Assembly: GCF_023015905.1 (NCBI RefSeq)
Contig: NZ_JALKBD010000008.1
Span: 124,001-188,000 of the forward strand
Source of the DNA: Arenibacter sp. F20364
GTDB lineage: Bacteria > Bacteroidota > Bacteroidia > Flavobacteriales > Flavobacteriaceae
Direction: 5' to 3'
Length of the DNA stretch: 64,000 nucleotides
The first letter of the stretch is position 1. The number at the start of each line of letters is the position of its first letter. Made by a program: the position numbers and the translations under genes. Under the pieces are notes generated by a model. That model was not told where the DNA came from, made no database searches, and was given only the letters and a program-made list of their open reading frames with translations. Shown one piece after another: positions 18,492-26,721 of this stretch.

Positions 18492-19868
18492 ATGAAGTAT
18501 AATGTTTTAGCCCTATTGGCAGTCTTATGTCTAGGTTGCGGGGAAAGTAAAAAAGAAGTGAAATCCACTATGGACGATAATCCAGGGCAAGTTAGACTAA
18601 TGACCTTGGACCCAGGACATTTTCATGCTGCTCTGGTTCAAAAAACGATGTATAAGGGGGTGGATTCCACCATCTATGTTTTTGCCCCTGAAGGGCCGGA
18701 AGTAAATGATTTTTTGAACAAAATTGAATCCTATAATACCAGATCCGAAAACCCTACACATTGGAAGGTGGATAGTTATTTTGGCGCTGATTATTTAGAA
18801 GAAATGATTGCCCAAAAACCTGGCAATGTCATGGTTGTGGCAGGAAAAAACTCCAAGAAGATAGACTATATTTTGGCTGCAGTAAAAGCTGGGTTAAACG
18901 TTTATGCCGATAAACCATTGGTGATCAACCCAGAGGGATTCCAGAAATTGGAGGAGGCCTTCAAAATAGCAAATGAAAAAGGGGTCATGATCTATGATAT
19001 TATGACAGAGCGTTTTGAGGTTACGACCGGAATGCAAAGGCAGTTTTCCATGTTGCCGGAGATCTTTGGTCAAGTGCTGGAGGGAAGCGCGGAAGAACCG
19101 GCCATTATAAAAGAAAGTGTACATCATTTCTTCAAGTACGTTTCAGGCCAACCATTGGTAAGGCCGGCATGGTTTTTTGATGTTAATGAAGAAGGTGAGG
19201 GAATTGTAGATGTAACCACCCACTTGGTAGATTTAGTGCAATGGGAACTTTTTCCGGACAAGATTATTGACCGTACGGATGTAGAAATGGTGGAAGCAAA
19301 GCGTTGGCCAACGGTGTTGACCTTGGAAGAATTTTCAAGGGTAACCGGACTGGACAGTTTTCCCGACTACCTTCAAAAGGATGTGGAAGGTGATCAACTT
19401 AAGGTGTATTGCAATGGGGAAATGCTATATAAAATTAAGGACAAGTATGCCAAAGTTTCTGTGATATGGAATTATGAAGCTCCTGAAGGTACAGGGGATA
19501 CCCATTATAGTATTATGAGGGGGACAAAAAGTGACCTTATCATTAAACAGGGTGAGGAGGAAAATTATAAGCCAACCTTATATATCAAATCCAAGGGAGG
19601 GGAAAATTTTGATAATGTCATGGCTGATGCAATAGAACAGCATATAAACTCCAAATTTGCGGGAACTAAAGCGGAAAAAGTATCAGAAGACATGTGGAAG
19701 ATCAATATTCCAGAAGAATTTAAAATAGGTCATGAGGCACATTTTGCCCAAGTAACCCGAAATTATTTGCGTTATCTGGAAGATGGTAAATTGCCCAACT
19801 GGGAGGTACCCAATATGATTACCAAATATTATACGACGATTGAAGGTTATAAAATGGCCAAAAAATAG
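18492..19868 (+). CDS. Putative exported oxidoreductase, Gfo/Idh/MocA-related lipoprotein
   Basis: The 458-residue protein has a lipobox leader (LCLGC, Cys16). The N-terminal domain is a Rossmann-like fold of the Gfo/Idh/MocA type, but the usual GxGxxG loop is replaced by TLDPGHFHAALVQ, so cofactor binding may differ. KAGLNVYADKPLVI corresponds to the EKP motif with Asp instead of Glu. The C-terminal part (FKYVSGQPLVRPAWFFD, VDVTTHLVDLVQWELFP) resembles the Pfam putative oxidoreductase C-terminal family. It is the second exported oxidoreductase of the locus, 102 bp after the first. A partner role in oxidising a sugar hydroxyl in the periplasm is plausible but unproven. Confidence 0.75.
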   Translation: MKYNVLALLAVLCLGCGESKKEVKSTMDDNPGQVRLMTLDPGHFHAALVQKTMYKGVDSTIYVFAPEGPEVNDFLNKIESYNTRSENPTHWKVDSYFGADYLEEMIAQKPGNVMVVAGKNSKKIDYILAAVKAGLNVYADKPLVINPEGFQKLEEAFKIANEKGVMIYDIMTERFEVTTGMQRQFSMLPEIFGQVLEGSAEEPAIIKESVHHFFKYVSGQPLVRPAWFFDVNEEGEGIVDVTTHLVDLVQWELFPDKIIDRTDVEMVEAKRWPTVLTLEEFSRVTGLDSFPDYLQKDVEGDQLKVYCNGEMLYKIKDKYAKVSVIWNYEAPEGTGDTHYSIMRGTKSDLIIKQGEEENYKPTLYIKSKGGENFDNVMADAIEQHINSKFAGTKAEKVSEDMWKINIPEEFKIGHEAHFAQVTRNYLRYLEDGKLPNWEVPNMITKYYTTIEGYKMAKK

Positions 19869-19952
19869 GGAGTACATTTAGCTTTAGGACTTATCGGGAT
19901 TTGCGTAGCTATGTGAACCTTTGTGTATTTTACCTAGCGTAAATATTAGATA

Positions 19953-19986
19953 TTGTGATTATTATGGTCCCCATGTATTATATTTG
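19953..19986 (+). promoter_or_regulatory. Candidate promoter for the SDR-uxuA genes
   Basis: TTG at 19953-19955 and TATATTTG at 19979-19986 fit the Bacteroidota -33/-7 elements with a 23-base spacer. They lie about 35 bp before the SDR start codon and would allow its expression apart from the susCD operon. Confidence 0.4.
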
Positions 19987-20021
19987 GGCTTTGTTGAAAT
20001 GGAATAATAAAATTAGAATTG

Positions 20022-20840
20022 ATGAGTAAACTTTTTTCGATTGAAGATAAAATATATGCTTTATCCGGAGCAACTGGTACTTTGGGAGGGTCAATTGCCA
20101 AGTATCTTGTAGAAAACGGAGCCAAAACATTGCTTTTGGGCAGATCACTTGACAAATTGGAGGAAAAATGCAAGGAACTAAATGCGATTGCCCCTGACAG
20201 TGCACATTTGTTCGTATTGGATGTGATGGACGAAAGGCAATTAAAGGAATTAAAAAATACTATAATCACTAAGTTTAAGAGATTGGACGGACTGGTAAAT
20301 TTGGCGGGGGGTAACATTCCGGGAGCCACTTTAAAACCAGATCAGACGATTTACGATATTGAGTTGGGAGATACCCAAAAAGTAGTGGATATAAATTTGT
20401 TCGGCACCGTAATTCCAACTATAGTTCTAAGTGAAATTATGGCAAAACAAGGGTATGGATCAATAGTAAACATTTCATCTATGGCGGCAAAACAGACCAT
20501 TTCAAGAGTATTGGGTTATTCTATGGCCAAGGCCGGAGTGGATATTTTTACGAAGTGGATGGCCAATGAGCTAGCCTCTAAATTCAGTGATAAGATTAGG
20601 GTGAATGCCATTGCTCCTGGTTTTTTTATTGGAAATCAGAATAGAAGACTTTTAACCAAGGAGGACGGTTCCTTTACGGATAGGGGGGATAAAATAATTT
20701 CCAATACCCCTATGGGACGTTTTGGGGATGCATCCGAACTTAACGGAATGGTACATTATCTTCTCAGTGATGCCTCTTCCTTTGTTACTGGTAGTATCTA
20801 CGAAATAGATGGCGGTTTCAGTTCCTTTTCAGGGGTATGA
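20022..20840 (+). CDS. SDR family D-mannonate oxidoreductase (fructuronate reductase)
   Basis: ATG at 20022 is chosen over an adjacent TTG. The 272-residue short-chain dehydrogenase has the cofactor loop GATGTLGG at 16-23, an NLAGG motif near 93-97, Ser152/Ser153, and the catalytic Tyr166 and Lys170 in YSMAK. The C-terminal half contains NAIAPGFFIGNQNRRLLTKEDGS, a segment I associate with SDR-type mannonate oxidoreductases. It should reduce D-fructuronate to D-mannonate with NAD(P)H, the step between UxaC and UxuA. The next gene is uxuA, which supports the assignment. It replaces the long-chain UxuB of enterobacteria, so I leave the symbol empty. Confidence 0.85.
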   Translation: MSKLFSIEDKIYALSGATGTLGGSIAKYLVENGAKTLLLGRSLDKLEEKCKELNAIAPDSAHLFVLDVMDERQLKELKNTIITKFKRLDGLVNLAGGNIPGATLKPDQTIYDIELGDTQKVVDINLFGTVIPTIVLSEIMAKQGYGSIVNISSMAAKQTISRVLGYSMAKAGVDIFTKWMANELASKFSDKIRVNAIAPGFFIGNQNRRLLTKEDGSFTDRGDKIISNTPMGRFGDASELNGMVHYLLSDASSFVTGSIYEIDGGFSSFSGV

Positions 20841-20892
20841 TTTTTTCAGGTTAAAAAACACAACACTATATAATTCGAAGGTAGATAAAATT

Positions 20893-20930
20893 CCCTCTTG
20901 AGAGGAGTTAGGGGTGTGTATTCGCACATA
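20893..20930. repeat. Double-hairpin intergenic element
   Basis: Two small stems lie side by side: CCTCT/AGAGG (20894-20905) and GTGTG/CGCAC (20914-20927), joined by AGTTAGGG. The layout resembles the double hairpin at 50761-50802 but the sequences differ. It may be a member of a short repetitive extragenic family, or a transcript-stabilising structure between the SDR gene and uxuA. Confidence 0.3.
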
Positions 20931-21025
20931 TAGGGATTGCCATGAGTTTTATGTTAAGTGTAATACAAATACTGTCCGCAAGTCCTCATTATTACAAAGT
21001 AATAACTTTTTAAGAACGCATATAA

Positions 21026-22219
21026 TTGAAATATTTAAAGAAAACACTTAGGTGGTTCGGGCCCAGTTTTGGAGTTTCCCTCAGGGATATCAAGGAACTC
21101 GGAGTGGAGGGCGTGGTAACCGCCTGCCATCAAGTGCCTATTGGTGAGGTTTGGTCCTCCGAAACTATTAGAAGTGTCAAAAAGGACATTGAGGACAATG
21201 GACTGGAATGGTCCGTGGTGGAAAGCGTTAATATACACAAGGCAATCAAATACGGCTTACCGGAAAGGGACATCTTCGTAAAGAATTATATTGAAACCCT
21301 TCGGAATTTGGCAGAAAACAATATTAAGGTGGTCTGCTATAATTTTATGCAATTGATAGATTGGACCCGTACCCATTTGAATTATGTGCTTCCAACAGGG
21401 GCAATAAGTTTATTGTACGACCCCGTGGCAATAGCTGCTTTTGATTTGTATATCCTGCAAAGGGATAGGGCAGCCGAGGTCTATGGTGATGAAATGGTCC
21501 ATAAGGCCGGAAAGTATTACAATGCCTTGGACCAGCAGGGGCGAAAGCTGCTGAAAAGTGCTATATTGGCCGGGATGCCTGGCTCCAAGGTTGCCATTCC
21601 CCTTTCCGATTTTAAGGCCACCTTGGAGGAGGTAAGTAAAATTGAAAAGCCGGTACTTAGGGAAAATTTGGCTTATTTTTTAAAAGCGGTTATACCTGAG
21701 GCCGAAAAACTGGGCATAAGAATGGCTTTGCATCCCGACGACCCTCCATTCCCGGTATTTGGTATTCCTCGCATTGCATCGACCTACGAAGATCTGCAAT
21801 ATATTTTGGATTGTATTCCTTCCCCTAGTAACGGATTAACCTTTTGTTCGGGTTCTTTGGGTGCAGTTGCTTCCAATGACCTACTTAAAATTATAAGAGA
21901 TTTTGGACCGAAAATTCATTTTTTGCATCTTAGAAATGTTTCCAGGGAGGAAGACGGCAGGTTTTATGAAGCGGCGCATTTGGATGGTTCCTTACCTATG
22001 GCCAAGATAATGCTGGAGGTTGTAAAGGAACAAAAAAGGAGAAAGGATTGTGGATTGGGAGAGGTAGCCATACCCATCAGGCCGGATCATGGCCATGTTT
22101 TGTTGGACGATAAAAAAAGGAAAGATGAGTTTTACTCTGGGTATTCGCTAATAGGAAGGGGCATTGGAATGGCTGAGCTCTATGGTCTGGAAAAAGGCAT
22201 TAGGGAAATGTTTCTTTAG
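21026..22219 (+). CDS. uxuA: Mannonate dehydratase
   Basis: The 397-residue protein matches UxuA along its length: LRWFGPSFGVSLRDIKELG at the N-terminus, MALHPDDPPFPVFGIPRI in the middle with metal-binding His and Asp, FCSGSLGA, and RPDHGHVLLDD near the C-terminus. It dehydrates D-mannonate to 2-keto-3-deoxy-D-gluconate using Fe2+ or Mn2+. The only possible start is TTG, because a TAA codon immediately precedes it in frame (21023-21025). Family members usually begin with ATG at this same place, so ATG may have mutated to TTG, lowering translation. A 185 bp gap with a double hairpin separates it from the SDR gene. Confidence 0.93.
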   Translation: MKYLKKTLRWFGPSFGVSLRDIKELGVEGVVTACHQVPIGEVWSSETIRSVKKDIEDNGLEWSVVESVNIHKAIKYGLPERDIFVKNYIETLRNLAENNIKVVCYNFMQLIDWTRTHLNYVLPTGAISLLYDPVAIAAFDLYILQRDRAAEVYGDEMVHKAGKYYNALDQQGRKLLKSAILAGMPGSKVAIPLSDFKATLEEVSKIEKPVLRENLAYFLKAVIPEAEKLGIRMALHPDDPPFPVFGIPRIASTYEDLQYILDCIPSPSNGLTFCSGSLGAVASNDLLKIIRDFGPKIHFLHLRNVSREEDGRFYEAAHLDGSLPMAKIMLEVVKEQKRRKDCGLGEVAIPIRPDHGHVLLDDKKRKDEFYSGYSLIGRGIGMAELYGLEKGIREMFL

Positions 22220-22336
22220 AAATATTCATAAATATGTAAAATTGAGGGATTATTAATGGGAAGGCTATAGGTAAATGGCTATAATTGTTGTTAAATTTTA
22301 AAAAAAGACTATATTTAAAGTTTTGGATATAAAATC

Positions 22337-22362
22337 TATATTTGTATTCGTTAACGTTAACG
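22337..22362 (+). promoter_or_regulatory. -7 box and overlapping LacI-type palindrome before the TRAP operon
   Basis: TATATTTG at 22337-22344 fits the -7 consensus, although no TTG lies at the best distance upstream. Four bases later CGTTAACGTTAACG (22349-22362) is a perfect 14 bp palindrome. It would cover the transcription start, a normal repressor position. The half-site differs from the operator before susC, so another LacI or GntR-type protein may bind it. Confidence 0.55.
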
Positions 22363-22375
22363 CACATATAAAAAA

Positions 22376-23377
22376 ATGTATATGCAGGTTTATAAAACCC
22401 TAATGGGGAAATTGGTGATTGCGATCAGTGTTTTGGCGTGTTTAGGCTTAAACTCTTGCTCCGATATAACTAATCACAAGACTTTATTCTTTGCCCATTC
22501 CTTACCCATAACCCATCCGGTTCATAAGGGAATCCTAGCCATGCAAGCAGCACTCAAGGAAAAATCTGGAGGGAAGTTGCAGATTAAAATATTCCCTGAT
22601 GGCCAATTAGGCACGGAGAGGGAAGTGTTGGAATTGTTGCAGATAGGCAGCGTGGCCATGACAAAGGTAAGTGCCGCCGCCATGTCCAGTTTTGCGCCGG
22701 AATATAGAGTTTTGGGAGTGCCATATTTGTTTAGGGACAGCGAACATATGTTCAATGTCCTGGAGGGCAAAGTGGGACAGGAGCTTCTGGAAGGAGGTAG
22801 CGAATATCTGCTGCGTGGCCTGTGTTTTTATGATGCGGGCAGTAGAAGTTTTTATACTTTGGACGGCTTTATTAAAACTCCAGACGATTTAAAGGGAAAA
22901 AAGATCAGGGTTATGAACGATCAAATGGCCGTTAATATGGTAAATGATCTTGGGGGGTCCGCTACCCCTATGGCCTATGGGGAGCTTTATACTGCTCTTC
23001 AACAGCGAGTGGTGGATGGTGCTGAAAACAATGTTCCTTCCTTTGTAACCTCCAATCACTACGAGGTCTGCAAATTCTATACCTTGGACGAGCATAGTAT
23101 GGTACCGGACGTAGTGGTGGTAGGTACCAAATTTTGGGATACCCTGAGCGATACTGAAAAAGGATGGTTGCAAGATGCGGCAGTTGAAAGCGTGAAAAAA
23201 CAAAAAGTATATTGGAAGGAAAACGTAGAGGAGGGTATGAAAATCTTAAAAGAGGCAAATGTGGAAATCTATAATCCGGATAAAACTCCCTTTGTTGAAA
23301 AGACCAAGCCTATTTTGGAGGAATTGATCAAGGATCCAAAGATGAAAAAAATAATCGAAGAAATCAACAATCAATAA
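22376..23377 (+). CDS. dctP: TRAP transporter solute-binding protein, DctP family
   Basis: The 333-residue protein belongs to the DctP family: FAHSLPITHPVHKGILAM near the start, FPDGQLGTEREVLELLQIG, and the ligand-region segments LDGFIKTPDDLKGKKIRVM and GELYTALQQRVVDGAENN. The conserved Arg that pairs with a carboxylate ligand is likely the one in KIRVM. It has a lipobox-like leader (LNSC, Cys28), so it is probably tethered and not free in the periplasm. It starts the dctPQM operon beside uxuA, and a hexuronate such as glucuronate is the probable substrate. A perfect palindrome precedes it. Confidence 0.9.
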   Translation: MYMQVYKTLMGKLVIAISVLACLGLNSCSDITNHKTLFFAHSLPITHPVHKGILAMQAALKEKSGGKLQIKIFPDGQLGTEREVLELLQIGSVAMTKVSAAAMSSFAPEYRVLGVPYLFRDSEHMFNVLEGKVGQELLEGGSEYLLRGLCFYDAGSRSFYTLDGFIKTPDDLKGKKIRVMNDQMAVNMVNDLGGSATPMAYGELYTALQQRVVDGAENNVPSFVTSNHYEVCKFYTLDEHSMVPDVVVVGTKFWDTLSDTEKGWLQDAAVESVKKQKVYWKENVEEGMKILKEANVEIYNPDKTPFVEKTKPILEELIKDPKMKKIIEEINNQ

Positions 23378-23865
23378 TGCACACGACGTATAAAATATTG
23401 AATAGGGCCATTGAGGGATTGTTAGTACTTATATTTAGTTTATTGGTGCTTGATGTGGTTTGGCAGGTGGTCTCCCGGTATGTGGTAGGACAATCTAGCT
23501 CTTTTACGGAGGAATTCGCTAGATTTTCATTGATCTGGTTAACGGTTTTGGGTGCGGCCTATATCAATGGACAAAAGGAAGGTCATCTTTCCATGGATTT
23601 TTTATTGTCAAAGCTCCCCGTGGACAAGCAGAAAAGAAGACACCGGATAATACAGGTGATTATGGCAATTTTCGCCTTGGTCATTATGGTTATTGGTGGA
23701 GGTAATTTAGTCTACACTACTTTAAAGTTAGGGCAGTTATCCCCTGCTTTATTGGTGCCACTTGGCTATGTGTACGCCATTGTGCCTATTTGTGGCCTTA
23801 TGATCATTTTCTTTTCCGTTTATCATATTAAAATAACCTTTAACGCCAACAACGATGAGTATTGA
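23377..23865 (+). CDS. dctQ: TRAP transporter small permease, DctQ family
   Basis: The 162-residue membrane protein has four predicted transmembrane stretches (about 12-32, 50-68, 90-110, 128-150). The VVSRYVVGQSSSFTEEFARFSLIW segment is typical of DctQ. Its start codon overlaps the dctP stop codon (TAATG), and its end overlaps dctM by 11 bp, showing translational coupling. It forms the membrane complex with the large permease DctM and receives substrate from DctP in a sodium-driven uptake. Confidence 0.93.
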   Translation: MHTTYKILNRAIEGLLVLIFSLLVLDVVWQVVSRYVVGQSSSFTEEFARFSLIWLTVLGAAYINGQKEGHLSMDFLLSKLPVDKQKRRHRIIQVIMAIFALVIMVIGGGNLVYTTLKLGQLSPALLVPLGYVYAIVPICGLMIIFFSVYHIKITFNANNDEY

Positions 23866-25165
23866 AACCATAAGTATCCTAGTATTGTTTATTAGTTTTA
23901 TGGGTTTGTTGGCCTACGGAGTGCCGGTGGCGTATGCCATTGGGATTTCAACAACGATCACATTATTGATCAATATAGCGTTCATGCCTTCCATCACAAC
24001 GGTAAGTCAAAGAATGACCACAGGTATCGATAATTTTGCCTTATTGGCCATTCCCTTCTTTATTTTGGCAGGGGAAATTATGAATCGGGGAGGTATTGCG
24101 AATCGTTTGATCGACTTTGCGAAATCACTTATCGGTAGTTTGCCCGGTGGATTGGCATATGTTAATATAATTTCCGCCATGTTGTTTGGGGCCATATCTG
24201 GGTCGGCTATTGCGGCTGCATCGGCCATTGGAAGTACTTTGACAGAAAAGATGGCTAAAGACGGTTATCCGAGGGAATTTAGTGCTGCTGTTAATATTAG
24301 TGCGTCAACTACAGGACTATTGATCCCGCCTAGCAACGTTTTAATAATCTTTGCCTTGGCCAGTGGAGGTACCGCATCGGTAGCTGCGCTGTTTATTGCT
24401 GGGTATATACCCGGTATTTTGGTAGGTCTGGCCATTATGATGATGGTGTATTTTTATGCTAGAAAAAAAGGCCTGCCCAAGGAAGAAAGGGTGGGTTTTA
24501 AAAAGCTGTTCCGCGATTTTAGGAATGCTTTTTTAAGTTTAACCTTATTGGTTATAGTCGTGGGAGGTATTGTAGCAGGTATTTTTACCGCTACGGAAGC
24601 GGCGGCTATTGCGGTAGTCTATGCTGTTTTACTTGGTTTTGTCAATAAGGAACTTAAGTTTGCCGATTTTAGGCCTATTCTTCTTCGCAGCGCCAAAACT
24701 ACTGCAATAGTGATGTTCTTAATTGCAACTTCCATGGCCATGTCCTGGTTGTTCTCTTTCGAGTCCATTCCACAGTCATTAACGGGCTTCCTTTTGGAAT
24801 CGGTTAAAAATCCCTTATTGGTATTGCTTTTTATAAATATCACCTTATTGGTAGTAGGTACCTTTATGGATATGACTCCGGCAGTACTTATTTTTACACC
24901 AATATTCTTACCGGTTGTTATGGCCTTGGGCATGCATCCGGTTCAATTCGGGATGGTAATCGTCCTCAATTTGTGTATAGGGGTTTGTACCCCTCCAGTG
25001 GGAACCCTATTATTTGTGGGTAGCGGGGTGGCCAAGGTGCCGGTTACCAAGGTGATAAAACCATTATTGCCATTATTGGCTGCTATGACGACGGTTTTAT
25101 TGATTCTTACTTATATTCCTGAACTTTCCTTATGGCTGCCCAGAGCTTTTGGATTGATAGATTAG
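23855..25165 (+). CDS. dctM: TRAP transporter large permease, DctM family
   Basis: The 436-residue protein is an integral membrane permease with about 12 hydrophobic segments. Family motifs include IPFFILAGEIMNRGGIANRL, the GAISGSAIAAASAIG loop, the NISASTTGLLIPPSN region and TATEAAAIAVVYA. It carries out ion-coupled substrate translocation with DctQ, after capture by DctP. It is the last gene of the TRAP operon and is followed by a perfect palindromic terminator. Neighbouring uxuA and mannonate oxidoreductase make uronate uptake the likely function. Confidence 0.93.
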   Translation: MSIETISILVLFISFMGLLAYGVPVAYAIGISTTITLLINIAFMPSITTVSQRMTTGIDNFALLAIPFFILAGEIMNRGGIANRLIDFAKSLIGSLPGGLAYVNIISAMLFGAISGSAIAAASAIGSTLTEKMAKDGYPREFSAAVNISASTTGLLIPPSNVLIIFALASGGTASVAALFIAGYIPGILVGLAIMMMVYFYARKKGLPKEERVGFKKLFRDFRNAFLSLTLLVIVVGGIVAGIFTATEAAAIAVVYAVLLGFVNKELKFADFRPILLRSAKTTAIVMFLIATSMAMSWLFSFESIPQSLTGFLLESVKNPLLVLLFINITLLVVGTFMDMTPAVLIFTPIFLPVVMALGMHPVQFGMVIVLNLCIGVCTPPVGTLLFVGSGVAKVPVTKVIKPLLPLLAAMTTVLLILTYIPELSLWLPRAFGLID

Positions 25166-25190
25166 TAATTATACACCTACACAATTTTGT

Positions 25191-25222
25191 AAGTCCCTAT
25201 TTCATTAATGAAATAGGGACTT
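25191..25222 (+). terminator. Intrinsic terminator after dctM
   Basis: AAGTCCCTATTTCATT is followed directly by its exact complement, so 32 bases form one perfect palindrome, with TTTTGTTT after it. It closes the TRAP operon and separates it from the phosphonate genes. Confidence 0.88.
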
Positions 25223-25485
25223 TTGTTTAGACCTTGTTGGTCAATAGCGTCCATTTTTTTATTTAAAAAAAAGCTCATTTCACATAATTAATTTAGTGTT
25301 TAACTAACGATATAATAATCTCAATGTCGTTGTTCTTCCTGATATTAAATTGATTTTTGTTGGACAAGTATACTTCTCTCTTCCTGCCTATATATCTTTT
25401 ATTTTTAATTATAAAAATTATCCTATTAGTAAAATTTTTGTACTTTAGTGCAAAATTAATGAGAAACTCAAAGACTTTTTAAAAC

Positions 25486-26703
25486 ATGAATATTAACGAC
25501 AGAAATTACCCTAGGCAAAAGCAGACCATTATTGGAATATGTATGGATGGAACCTCTTATCCTTATTACGAAGGCGCCAAGGAGGTAATGCCCAATTTGC
25601 AAAGGTTTATTAAGGAAGGTTCCATGGGAATGGTAAAAAGTGTGATTCCATCCTTTACAAATCCGAACAATATGGCAATTGTTACCGGGGTTACGCCCAA
25701 GGTGAACGGAATTTGCGGGAATTTTTATTGGGATACCGAGCTTCAGGAAGAGGTAATGATGAACGACCCTAAGTATCTGAAGGTGCCAACCATTTTATCA
25801 GAGTTAAGTAAAAACGGTAGAAAAGTGGCTGTGGTGACCGCCAAGGATAAGTTGCGCAAAATGTTGGCCCACAATTTGGATGGTATCTGCTTTTCGGCAG
25901 AATTTGCCAATCAGGCCACTATGGAGGAAAACGGGATTGAAAACGTAGAGCAAGGATTAATGGGCAAGGAAAGACCAGGTATCTATGATCCCTATATTTC
26001 AGTGTACTGTATAGAGGCCGGTGCCAAATTGTTAAAGCGCGAACATTTTGATGTTATGTATTTAACAACAACCGATTTTGTGCAGCATAAATATGCTCCC
26101 GGAAGTCCGGATGCAAACGATTTCTTGTCAAAAATAGACCTTTGGCTAGGGGAACTGGACAAGTTGGGAGCTATTATCGGTGTAACCGCCGATCACGGTA
26201 TGCAGGCCAAGACCAATCTAGATGGCAGTCCAAAAGTGCAGTTTATAGAACAACTTTTGGACGCCCAAAATATTAAATCGAGGGTTATTTTACCTATTAC
26301 GGATCCTTATGTAGTACATCACGGTGCCTTGGGAGGTTATGGTACCTTGTATTTGGAAGATAAATCCCAGTTGCAGGCGGCCAAGGACTATTTGTTGTCC
26401 CTGGACGGAATAGAAAAGGTACTTACCAATGCCGAAGCCGTTGAAGAATATGAACTTCCCGGCGATAGAATTGGAGACTTGGTGGTATTGGCAGATTCGG
26501 CGACCACTATTGGTAGGACCCCTGATTGGCATGAGTTGGATAAAGTGAAGGAAGGTTTAAGATCTCATGGCGGGGAACACTGTCAAGAGGTGCCTATGAT
26601 ATTCAATAAGAAGCTAAACGCTGAATACAGTGCTAAATTAGCGTCTGGGGCCAGTAGGAATTTTGACCTGTTCCATTTCTTGAGTAACGGATTCTCCAAC
26701 TAA
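25486..26703 (+). CDS. phnA: Phosphonoacetate hydrolase
   Basis: The 405-residue protein is a zinc-dependent alkaline-phosphatase-superfamily enzyme of the PhnA type. Visible residues are Asp21 in CMDGT, the nucleophile Thr58 in SFTNPNN, the DFVQHKYAPGSPDAN metal site, ADHGM, and GGEHCQEVP near the C-terminus. It cleaves phosphonoacetate to acetate and phosphate in the cytoplasm and is the last step of the PhnW-PhnY-PhnA route. It is the first gene of the cluster, 18 bp before phnY, and no leader is present. Length agrees with known PhnA proteins. A 263 bp gap after the previous terminator should hold its promoter, but I found no convincing -7 box. Confidence 0.93.
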   Translation: MNINDRNYPRQKQTIIGICMDGTSYPYYEGAKEVMPNLQRFIKEGSMGMVKSVIPSFTNPNNMAIVTGVTPKVNGICGNFYWDTELQEEVMMNDPKYLKVPTILSELSKNGRKVAVVTAKDKLRKMLAHNLDGICFSAEFANQATMEENGIENVEQGLMGKERPGIYDPYISVYCIEAGAKLLKREHFDVMYLTTTDFVQHKYAPGSPDANDFLSKIDLWLGELDKLGAIIGVTADHGMQAKTNLDGSPKVQFIEQLLDAQNIKSRVILPITDPYVVHHGALGGYGTLYLEDKSQLQAAKDYLLSLDGIEKVLTNAEAVEEYELPGDRIGDLVVLADSATTIGRTPDWHELDKVKEGLRSHGGEHCQEVPMIFNKKLNAEYSAKLASGASRNFDLFHFLSNGFSN

Positions 26704-26721
26704 ACCCTTTAAAGCAATACT

